DNA of 64,000 nucleotides, taken from NCBI GenBank assembly GCA_963737445.1, contig CAVTSO010000015.1, forward strand, positions 447,714 through 511,713, given 5' to 3'. The notes beneath the pieces are model-generated. The model saw nothing but the letters and a program-made list of their open reading frames with translations, did not search any database and had not been told where the DNA came from. Position numbers and translations under genes: made by a program. Below, in pieces: positions 28,068 to 35,364 of this stretch; the first letter of the stretch is position 1; each line of letters begins with the position of its first letter. The DNA comes from JAICYJ01 sp963737445 (GTDB lineage Bacteria > Actinomycetota > Thermoleophilia > Gaiellales > JAICJC01).

Positions 28068-29658
28068 TCAGGCGCCGGCGGTCGGCTGCCGGCGCTCGGC
28101 CATGCGCTTGAGCTGCGACCGGTCGACCTTGCCGCTGGCGGTGCGCGGCATCCCATCGAGAAACACGATCTCCTCCGGCGCCTTGTACCCGACCCGCTCA
28201 CGGGCGAAGCGGATCAGTTCCTGCGCCGAGGGACGCTCCGCGCCTTCACGGAGCGCTCACGTACGCCCGGACGTTCTCGCCATGCACGAGGTCGTGGATG
28301 CCGACGACGCCGGCGCTGCCGATGCACGGGTGCTCGAGCAGGGCACCTTCGACCACCTGCGGCGTAATGTTGGAGCCGTCGTGGACGATGATCTGCGTGC
28401 GGCGACCGCAGAAATACAGGTAGCCCTCGTCGTCGGCGCGCATGACGTCGCCGGAGTCCAGCCAGCCATCGTGGAACAGCTCTGCGGTCGCCTTCTCGTT
28501 GTCCCAATAGCCAACAGTGGCCGACGGCGCGCGGATCCACAAGCGGCCCTGCCCGCCGGCGTCGACCTGCGCCGTGGTCGCTGCGGATCTCCACAGTGAC
28601 GCCTGGCACCGGCTTGCCTACCGAGCCGACCCGGATCTCCTGGGAGGGCGGGCTGACCGCCGCAAGGCCGACCTCGGTGAGCCCGTACGCCTCGTCGATG
28701 ACGATTCCCGTCAGCCCGGTGAACTCGCGCTCGAGCTCGGCCGAGACGCAGTCGCCGGCGGCGCGGCATAGCCGCAGCGAGGCGAAGTCCTCGCCGCAAG
28801 CGCCGTGGTCGCGGGTGAGGGCGAACAGGGCCGAAGGGAGCATCGACAACACGGTCGGCCTGCCCTCCCGCAGCAACGGCAGCAGCTCATCGCCGTCGAA
28901 GCTGCGGGCGACGAGAAGATCCGGCGCCGACGCTGAGCGCGGCGAACGAAACGTAGAACGCGCCCACGTGCGACAAGGACGAGCCGGCGAGCAGCCGATC
29001 GTCGGCGCTCAGCTCCAGGCCCGCTGCCGCGATCGCAAGCATCCAGCCCACCGTCCGATGGGTGTGCGTGACACCCTTGGGAGGGCCGGTGCTGCCGGAG
29101 GTGAAGAAGATGACGTGCGGGATCGGAGGGATCCGGCCGCGGCGACGGCGGCGCCGTCGGCTCACCGTCGATCAGGTCATCGAAGGAGACACCGTCGCGG
29201 CTCGGTCGCGGGTAGCCGATCCTCCCCAGCGCCAGGTGCTGGGCCGCCCGGCTCTCGTCAAGGTCGGGCTCCCGCTCGGCATGCACCAGCAGCGCGCGTG
29301 CGCCGCTCACGTCGAGCGCATGGTCGATCTCGGTGGCGGTGTAGCGGTAGTTGAGCGGCGTCGCCACCAGCCCCGCCCGGAAGCAGGCAATGTAATGAGC
29401 GATCAGCCTCGGACGGTTCGGCATCAGCGACGCGATCCGGTCACCCGGGCGCAGCCCGAGCTCGAGATAGCTCTGCGCCAACCGCTGCGTCACGCGGTCG
29501 AGCGTCCGCCATGACCACGTGAACTCCGCACAGATCAGCGCATCCGCTTCCAGACCGCGCGCGAGCCCCGCCTCGAGCAGATCCCATAACATTATCGGTC
29601 GATCCAGCGCCGGCCCGCTGTAGGGCACCGCAGCACCTCCCCAGTCTCGTACCGACAT
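28068..29658 (-). pseudogene. AMP-dependent acyl-CoA synthetase with four frame slips
   Basis: All parts of an ANL-family ligase are present but spread over several frames. Frame one has RGLEADALICAEFTWSWRTL and ASLMPNRPRLIAHYIACFRA. After a slip near 29130 comes VIFFTSGSTGPPKGVTHTHR, the AMP-binding P-loop. After one near 28930 come RPTVLSMLPSALFAL and VIDEAYGLTEVGL. After one near 28575 come GYWDNEKATAELFHDGWLDS and GRRTQIIVHDGSNITP. After one near 28253 come YKAPEEIVFLDGMPRTASGK, with the catalytic Lys, and a TGA at 28068. Joined, it is about 530 residues, normal for a fatty-acyl or aryl-CoA ligase. Either it is decaying or the sequence has indels. Start ATG 29658 is divergent from the GFA gene. 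Confidence 0.75.
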
Positions 29659-29782
29659 GCTGTCATCCCGGCGAACGCGATACAAGCCCAGCGCCCGACC
29701 GGCGGACATCTGCTCGGTTTCCCACGCATCCTGTAGTCTGGCGATCGAGATCCGTGTTGGGCTGAAACAGAGGGAGACGGTC

Positions 29783-30220
29783 GTGAGCCAGAGCGAGCAG
29801 ACCTTTGAGGGACAGTGTTACTGCGGTGCCGTCAAGATCGAGGTCACAGGCGATGCGGCAGGCGCCGGCTACTGCCACTGCGCCTCGTGCAGGAGCTGGT
29901 CGGCGGGCCCGGTCAACGCGTTCACGCTCTGGAAGCCCGCGGCGGTCAGGGTGACCCAGGGAGAGGACAAGATCGGCGAGTACCACCAAAACGACCGGAG
30001 CTATCGTCAGTGGTGCACGGAATGCGGCGGTCATCTCCTGACGCGCCACCCGCAATGGGACCTGGTCGATGTCTACGCAGCGACGATCCCCTCGTTTCCG
30101 TTCACACCGGGCGTCCACGTCAACTACGAGTCGACCGTGCTGCCCATGAAGGATGGCCTCCCCAAGCTCAAGGACTTCCCGGCCGAACTGGGCGGCTCCG
30201 GCGAGACGCTCGCCGAGTAG
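29783..30220 (+). CDS. GFA family zinc-binding protein
   Basis: A 145-residue protein of the GFA (glutathione-dependent formaldehyde-activating) family. The zinc ligands are visible in order: GQCYCGAVKIEV, YCHCASCRSW and QWCTECGGHL. GFA proteins were first tied to formation of S-hydroxymethylglutathione, but most are uncharacterised zinc proteins, so a formaldehyde role is not assumed. GTG at 29783 with AGGGAGA upstream starts just before the first Cys motif. Divergent from the broken ligase gene. Confidence 0.9.
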   Translation: MSQSEQTFEGQCYCGAVKIEVTGDAAGAGYCHCASCRSWSAGPVNAFTLWKPAAVRVTQGEDKIGEYHQNDRSYRQWCTECGGHLLTRHPQWDLVDVYAATIPSFPFTPGVHVNYESTVLPMKDGLPKLKDFPAELGGSGETLAE

Positions 30221-30326
30221 CGTCGTGACGCGGCAGTCGCTCCTCGGCCCCGCCCAGCGCACGCCGGCAACCGGCCGGCGGAGGGTAGGCTCCGGATCAC
30301 GGTAACTGATCAACGGAGGAGCAGCC

Positions 30327-30707
30327 ATGAGTGAGCCCAAGGTGACGCATATCGACGAGATCGAGGGCGCCCACGGCGGCGTGTTCAAGCCGGTTGGCCG
30401 CACGCTGGGGGCGACCGCTTTCGGCGTCAACGTCGAGCAGTATCCGCAGGGGCATGACCGGTACCCCGAACATGACCACTCCGGCGACGGACAGGAAGAG
30501 GTCTACTACGTGATATCCGGCCAGGCCACGCTCACGATCGACGGCGACGACCACATCATGCAGGCCGGGTCGATCGCCTACGTGCCCGCCGGGCACAGCC
30601 GGCGGTTCACCACGCCCGATCAGGGCGTGCAGTTCCTGGCCATCGGCGGCACGCCGGGCGCGCCCTTCAGCGACGTGATCGCAGCCCGCGAGAAAGCGAC
30701 CACGTAA
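30327..30707 (+). CDS. Cupin-domain protein
   Basis: A 126-residue single-domain cupin with a complete metal site: YPEHDHSGDGQEEVYYVISG holds His-x-His and Glu of motif 1, and AGSIAYVPAGHSRRFTTP holds the His of motif 2. GGAGGAG precedes the ATG at 30327. Small cupins like this are common in actinobacteria as isomerase-like enzymes or small-molecule binders, and the function is not deducible. The gene lies between GFA and a coiled-coil protein gene without obvious coupling. Confidence 0.85.
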   Translation: MSEPKVTHIDEIEGAHGGVFKPVGRTLGATAFGVNVEQYPQGHDRYPEHDHSGDGQEEVYYVISGQATLTIDGDDHIMQAGSIAYVPAGHSRRFTTPDQGVQFLAIGGTPGAPFSDVIAAREKATT

Positions 30708-30758
30708 CGATCGTCCGACGGCCCTTGCTCGATGGGCACGGCGCTATAGTGGGCTCTC

Positions 30759-31613
30759 GTGAAGGGTGAGCCTCCCCGGATTGAGCAACCTGAGGGCGAG
30801 CCGGTGGGCGATGTCCAGGACGTGCGGAGCCGACTGGCGCGGCATGAGGAGCCGGTGTCGCCGGACCTGCTCGCTGCGTCCTTCCCGATCTCGATGCGCG
30901 GGTACAGCCGCGAGCCCGTCGATGCACACATCGAGCGGCTCAATCGCGTGATCGCGGAGCTGGAGATGAACCGATCGCCGAGATCGGCGGTGCGAAACGC
31001 GCTCGACCGGGTGGGCGAGCAGACCTCCGGCATCCTGCGCCAGGCACGGGGAGCGGCAGAGGAGATCCTGGGAAGCGCGAACGAGGAGGCCGATCAGATC
31101 ACCAGCCGTGCGGCTGCTACGGCCCGCGAGCTGATCGTGGACGCCAGTGATGACGCCGATCGAAGCCGGGCCGAGGCGGCAGAGCTCGTGCGCGCTGCCC
31201 GGGAGGAGGCCGAACGGCTGCTCGCTCAAGCTCGGGAGGACGCCGCGCGCATGGCGTCTCAAGCGCAGTCGGAGGCCGATCATCTGCGCTGGCAGTTGGA
31301 TGAGGAGTTGGAGGCACGGCGCGCTGAGGCCGAGGCGAGGATGCTCGAGGTGCGTGCCGATACCGATGCCGTCTGGGAGGAGCGACACGACCTGCTCGGG
31401 GAGATCCGCGAGTTCGCAGCCCAGGCCCGCGCGCTCGCCAGCGAGGCGGTGCAGCGATTGCCCGACCAGACGGAGGACGAAGCGGCGGCCGCGGAGAGGG
31501 CGGAATCCGGCCCCGGCGCTGGAGACGACCCGGACGAGGAGACGGGAGTGATGCCCGCCCCGGCGGGCGGTGACGACGCCGGCCACAGTGGGACCTCGCC
31601 TGCCGGCACGTAG
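30759..31613 (+). CDS. DivIVA-like coiled-coil protein
   Basis: A 284-residue protein. After a charged start, FPISMRGYSREPVDAHIERL (residues about 43-62) matches the N-terminal lipid-binding/polar-targeting type of motif seen in DivIVA relatives. It is followed by a long Ala/Glu/Arg-rich coiled coil, roughly 70-225 (for example AAREEAERLLAQAREDAARM, HLRWQLDEELEARRAEAEAR), and an acidic, disordered tail. DivIVA-type proteins organise cell poles, septa or envelope growth; this one is only a distant relative and its role is inferred. GTG start with GGGCTCTC upstream is weak. Confidence 0.6.
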   Translation: MKGEPPRIEQPEGEPVGDVQDVRSRLARHEEPVSPDLLAASFPISMRGYSREPVDAHIERLNRVIAELEMNRSPRSAVRNALDRVGEQTSGILRQARGAAEEILGSANEEADQITSRAAATARELIVDASDDADRSRAEAAELVRAAREEAERLLAQAREDAARMASQAQSEADHLRWQLDEELEARRAEAEARMLEVRADTDAVWEERHDLLGEIREFAAQARALASEAVQRLPDQTEDEAAAAERAESGPGAGDDPDEETGVMPAPAGGDDAGHSGTSPAGT

Positions 31614-31735
31614 CCGCTGGCCCGTCGACCAGGATTAGATCTCCGCGCCGGTGGGAACCATCCCGGTAGGGCAGGTGCCAACGCATCGATGCCCGGCGGC
31701 CCGTTTCCGTGGCCGCCCAGATGGGAGGTTGGTCG

Positions 31736-32320
31736 ATGACCACACACACGCAGAATCGCGTTGCCCGGCGGCCGATGGCGGTGCTCTTGCCCGCCGTGCT
31801 CTTGATGGCGCTCGGCGCCTGGGTGTTCTTCGCACCACTGGTCGGGCCGTACTTCAGCTTCGGGTTCGACACCAGCACGCGCTGGCGCTTCTCGCAGGAC
31901 CACATGCTGATGAGCCTCATCCCCGGGATCGCGATCTTCGTCGGCGGGATCCTGATGATGACGCGGAGCCGGGCCGGCGCCTGGCTGGCGGCGCTACTGG
32001 CGGTGGCCGGCGGCGTCTGGCTCGTGGTCGGCCCATCGCTTCACCAGACCTGGTCGACTACCGGCTTCCAGCCGATGGCCGGCGGCTCGTGGAAGACCGG
32101 GCTTCGCTGGATCGCCTACTTCTACGGCGCCGGCGCGCTCGCCGTATACCTCGGCGCCCAGGCGCAGGGGATGCTCGAGCGGGCGACGGTCAAGGCGGAG
32201 CCATCCGCCCCGGCGACGTCCGTCCCGCCGGCGCCATATCGCATGACGAAGCAGACCGGAACGCCGGGGCAACGGCCGGAGTCTGATCAGCGGCAACCGG
32301 CGGCCTCGCACAACGCGTAG
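31736..32320 (+). CDS. Hypothetical four-helix membrane protein
   Basis: A 194-residue protein not assigned to a named family. Four hydrophobic helices are visible: MAVLLPAVLLMALGAWVFFA, LIPGIAIFVGGILMM, WLAALLAVAGGVWLVVG and WIAYFYGAGALAVYLGAQA, and the C-terminal 45 residues are Pro/Ala-rich and probably cytoplasmic. The ATG at 31736 is preceded by GGGAGG, 7 bases away, so I prefer it to the longer in-frame start at 31709. Convergent with the amidohydrolase gene, with a strong hairpin between them. Confidence 0.6.
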   Translation: MTTHTQNRVARRPMAVLLPAVLLMALGAWVFFAPLVGPYFSFGFDTSTRWRFSQDHMLMSLIPGIAIFVGGILMMTRSRAGAWLAALLAVAGGVWLVVGPSLHQTWSTTGFQPMAGGSWKTGLRWIAYFYGAGALAVYLGAQAQGMLERATVKAEPSAPATSVPPAPYRMTKQTGTPGQRPESDQRQPAASHNA

Positions 32321-32339
32321 CCGCGCGGCGTACCCGGAA

Positions 32340-32369
32340 GGGGTGTCGGCGGGGTTCTGCCGGCACCCC
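32340..32369. terminator. Bidirectional hairpin terminator
   Basis: GGGGTGTCGGC, then an 8-base loop, then GCCGGCACCCC forms an 11-bp stem with one G-T wobble. It lies in the 78-bp gap between the converging membrane-protein and amidohydrolase genes, which is where a shared terminator is expected. No long T run follows, as is common in very GC-rich genomes. Confidence 0.55.
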
Positions 32370-32398
32370 CTCCGGCAGTCCCCTCGCCGCACCGGCGG

Positions 32399-33517
32399 CT
32401 ACAACCCGTAGATCCGCCTCGCGTTCCCGTGCATGATCAGCGTGGCCAGTCGTTCGGCGTCGGTCCCGGAGAGATCGCCCGCGTCGACCATCTCACCGAG
32501 GGCGGCGCCCAGAGCGCGGCGGCCACGGACGGCGCCCAGCCAGTGCTGCTCGGGGATGCCGACGGCGTCGGAGCTGTACAGGATGCGCGATGCGGGCGCA
32601 GCGCCCAGCGCCTGATGGGTCATCGCGTGCTGTTCATGTGCGGTCAGAAACGGGATCGCGTAGGAGACGTCCAGGTACGCGTTGGCGTAGGTGGCGGCGA
32701 GCACCGCCAGGCTGCGCGTCCACGGGTAGGCGCCGTGCAGCAGCACCACCGCCACATCCGGGAAGCGGCGCATCAGCGGCGCCAGGTGGAGCGGGTCGGC
32801 CAGTCGCAGGTCCGCGTCCGCGTCGCCGTATCCGGTGTGGAACTGGACCGGCAGCGCCTGTGCCCTGGCGGCCTCCATCACCCGGCCGACGACGTGGTCG
32901 ACCAGCGGTTTCTCCTGGACGCGCGGAACGGCCATCTGCGCCATCCGCCCGTGGGCGGCGCGCACGTCGTCGCGGTCGGGCGCTCCGATCATCAGCCCGC
33001 TTCTGTAGGCCGCCACCGACTTCAGCCCGCAGACGCCTCGGCGCCGGGCCGATCCGAGATGCGCGGCCAACGCTTCGTCCCACTCCTCGAACCGCCGTGT
33101 CTGGCCGGCCAGCCGCACGGCCACCGTCTCGGCCCGCTCCAGCCAGCCGATGCGGATTCCCGACCGCGCCGCCAGCTGGTCACGGTCGCTGACCTGGTCG
33201 GGCGCCGGGTAGCCGTCGTCCACCAGCAGCCAGTCGATGTTGGCCGCGCCTAGGAACAGGCGGTCCAGTTCGCCCTGCGTGCGGGCGCGGCGAGCCTCGA
33301 TCACCGCATCCTCGTCCGCCTCGCATCCCAGCGCGCCCGCGATCTGGCGAAGCGCCCACACGTAGTGCGCGGCGGTGGCCGTGTGGTCTGGCGGGAACGG
33401 GTCTCCGCTGCACTCCGAGAAGCGATGCCGGTAGGCGGCCGCGCCCAGGCTCGAGCCATCCGCGAACAGCCCGTGGCAGTGATTGTCCACCAGCGGGATG
33501 TGACTTAGGTCAAGCAT
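32399..33517 (-). CDS. Amidohydrolase-family protein, FluG N-terminal-half homologue
   Basis: A 372-residue TIM-barrel metal hydrolase of the amidohydrolase-2 type. Metal and catalytic landmarks: PLVDNHCHGLF (first His pair), LKSVAAYRSGL (Lys at the strand-4 position), PVQFHTGYGDADADLRLADP, VVLLHGAYPW and ILYSSDAVGIPEQHWLGAVR (late Asp). It begins 4 bp after the glutamine synthetase-like gene. The two together match the halves of eukaryotic FluG/NodGS, where an N-terminal amidohydrolase is fused to a C-terminal glutamine synthetase. The likely chemistry is hydrolysis or decarboxylation of an amine- or amide-containing acid. Substrate unknown. Confidence 0.8.
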   Translation of the reverse strand: MLDLSHIPLVDNHCHGLFADGSSLGAAAYRHRFSECSGDPFPPDHTATAAHYVWALRQIAGALGCEADEDAVIEARRARTQGELDRLFLGAANIDWLLVDDGYPAPDQVSDRDQLAARSGIRIGWLERAETVAVRLAGQTRRFEEWDEALAAHLGSARRRGVCGLKSVAAYRSGLMIGAPDRDDVRAAHGRMAQMAVPRVQEKPLVDHVVGRVMEAARAQALPVQFHTGYGDADADLRLADPLHLAPLMRRFPDVAVVLLHGAYPWTRSLAVLAATYANAYLDVSYAIPFLTAHEQHAMTHQALGAAPASRILYSSDAVGIPEQHWLGAVRGRRALGAALGEMVDAGDLSGTDAERLATLIMHGNARRIYGL

Positions 33518-33521
33518 CGGC

Positions 33522-34844
33522 TCACAACTTGTAGCGGTACTCGGCCGCGGTCGTCTGCGGGTCGACCGCGGCATAGGCGGATGCTTCCGACCGCTTCAGC
33601 GCGAGATAGGTGGAGAGCATCGGCCGGCCCATGGCGCCGGCCAGCACCGGGTCATCCGCCAGCAGGTCGAGCACCGCGTCAAGCGACTGCGGGAGCATTG
33701 GCGGCGGCTGCTCCAGCCGGGCCGGGTTGACCTCCACGGGGTCGCCTGGATCGAGCCCGCGGACGATGCCGTCCAGCCCCGCTGACAGCACCACACCCAG
33801 GGCCAGGTGCGGGTTGCAGCTTGCGTCGACGGCCTTCAGTTCGAGGTTGATGGTCTGCTCCTCCCTCCCCCAGTAGGGCGAGACCACGCGTACGGGCGCC
33901 TCCCGGTTGTCGAAGCCCCAGCAGCGATAGACGCCCGTCCAGGAGTCTGGCAGCAGCCGCTGGTAGGAGTTGACGCTGGGGCATGTCACGGCCAGCAGCG
34001 CCGGGAGGTGCTCGATCAGCCCGCCCACGAAGTGGCGGCCGGTACCGCTCAGCCCTCCTGGCTGGGAGGGATCGTGCAGCAGGTTGCGGCCGTCCCGCCA
34101 CAGCGACAGGTGCAGGTGGGCACCGCTCCCGATCTGGTCGAGGAACGGCTTGGGCGCAAAGCTCGCCCGGTAGCCGCGGATCAGCGCCGTGCCGCGTACC
34201 GTGTCGCGCACCGCGATCTCGGTGTCGGCAGCCGTGAGCGGATCCGCGGGTGCGACCGACAGCTCGTGCTGGCCGGCGCCGTACTCGTTCAGGATGCCTT
34301 CCACAGCGATCCCCCTGCCGACCAGCGCGTCGACGATGGCCGACATCACGGGCTGCGTGTCGTCCAGCCCGATCGTGCTGTACACCGGCCGCCGCGGCAG
34401 CGCCTCCAGCCCGCCGTCGGCCGTCGGCCGGCAGAGGTAGAACTCGAGCTCGAACGTGGCGCTGACGTCGACCCCAAGGTTCGCTGCTGCCTCCACCTGA
34501 CGGCGCAGAAACGAGCGGGCACAGGCAAACCACGGCACCTGGTCGCGGTCGATCAGATCGCACATCACCGAGGCCACCCCCGGTGCCCAGGACAGCTCGC
34601 GGTAGGTCGCCGGATCGGGGACGATCCGCACCTCCCCCACGGGCGGCATCTCGGGGATGTCGACCAGCTCATCACGCACGTTGAGGGCGGTCTGGGCGAG
34701 CGTGCTACCGATGCCCCCGCGCAGCTTCTGTTCCAGGATCGAGACGTGCACCGCCTTGGCGTGGACGATGCCGGAGTAGTCACAGAACTGGAAGCGGATG
34801 ATGCTGGTGCCGGCCCGCTCGGCCCGCTGGACGAGGTCATTCAT
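33522..34844 (-). CDS. Glutamine synthetase-like gamma-glutamyl ligase (GlnA-like)
   Basis: A 440-residue type-I-like glutamine synthetase fold. Catalytic landmarks: FELEFYL (metal Glu), NEYGAGQHELSVAP (metal Glu, glutamate site), GSGAHLHLSLWRDG (metal His), NSYQRLLPDSWTGVYRCWGF and NLELKAVDASCNPHLALGV. The N-terminal part is shortened relative to housekeeping GlnA, and no adenylylation-site region is obvious. Such paralogues often join glutamate to polyamines or other amines rather than ammonia (PuuA, GlnA3, IpuC). The linked polyamine-type ABC transporter supports that use, but I cannot name the amine. Starts 1 bp after the TrmO-like gene stop. Confidence 0.85.
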   Translation of the reverse strand: MNDLVQRAERAGTSIIRFQFCDYSGIVHAKAVHVSILEQKLRGGIGSTLAQTALNVRDELVDIPEMPPVGEVRIVPDPATYRELSWAPGVASVMCDLIDRDQVPWFACARSFLRRQVEAAANLGVDVSATFELEFYLCRPTADGGLEALPRRPVYSTIGLDDTQPVMSAIVDALVGRGIAVEGILNEYGAGQHELSVAPADPLTAADTEIAVRDTVRGTALIRGYRASFAPKPFLDQIGSGAHLHLSLWRDGRNLLHDPSQPGGLSGTGRHFVGGLIEHLPALLAVTCPSVNSYQRLLPDSWTGVYRCWGFDNREAPVRVVSPYWGREEQTINLELKAVDASCNPHLALGVVLSAGLDGIVRGLDPGDPVEVNPARLEQPPPMLPQSLDAVLDLLADDPVLAGAMGRPMLSTYLALKRSEASAYAAVDPQTTAAEYRYKL

Positions 34845-34845
34845 C

Positions 34846-35274
34846 TCACGCGTCCGGCGATTCGCTGATCGCGATCTTGAGGTCGAGTATCGGCGTACCG
34901 TCGATCGCTTCCAGTGCCCCGACCCGCAGCGTGGTTGTGCCCTCCCGTGCGGTGACTGTCACTCGGTGGAGCCCGATCGGATTTGGCCGGTCCGGGGAGC
35001 GTGTCCGGAAGACGCCGGTCAGGGGGATCCGTTCGTCTCCCATCGGGTGCGTCTGCAGAACGTTTCGATCGGCCAGATGCAGCCAGGTCAGGACGATCAG
35101 TTCGTCGCCCGGCTCGAGGCGATGCAGGGCGTCGGCGAACGCGGAATCGATCTCAAGCAACGCCTCGGGTGCTCCCTCAAATGCCTGGTTCGGGGCGTCA
35201 GAAATCGCGCGCAGCGTCGAGCGGATAACGCCGATCGGACGAACCACGTAACGATCCGCCTCGTTCATATGCAT
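34846..35274 (-). CDS. TrmO/TsaA-like SAM-dependent methyltransferase
   Basis: A 142-residue protein with the complete TrmO signature: VVRPIGVIRSTLRAI at the N-terminus, LIVLTWLHLADR in the middle and GVFRTRSPDRPNPIGLHRVT, the SAM-binding and dimer-forming segment, ending DGTPILDLKIAI. TrmO N6-methylates threonylcarbamoyl-adenosine 37 in tRNA. The gene reads directly into the glutamine synthetase-like gene (1 bp gap), so it sits inside an otherwise catabolic operon. Either it is a hitch-hiker or a TsaA-like enzyme with another substrate. Confidence 0.85.
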   Translation of the reverse strand: MHMNEADRYVVRPIGVIRSTLRAISDAPNQAFEGAPEALLEIDSAFADALHRLEPGDELIVLTWLHLADRNVLQTHPMGDERIPLTGVFRTRSPDRPNPIGLHRVTVTAREGTTTLRVGALEAIDGTPILDLKIAISESPDA

Positions 35275-35364
35275 ACGAGTCTCGCACGACGGCGGGGCCT
35301 GTGGAGACGTTCGCCCGCACCGGCTCCTCTCGGATCACGGGTGATTCCGGAAGCAGCTCCTTCG

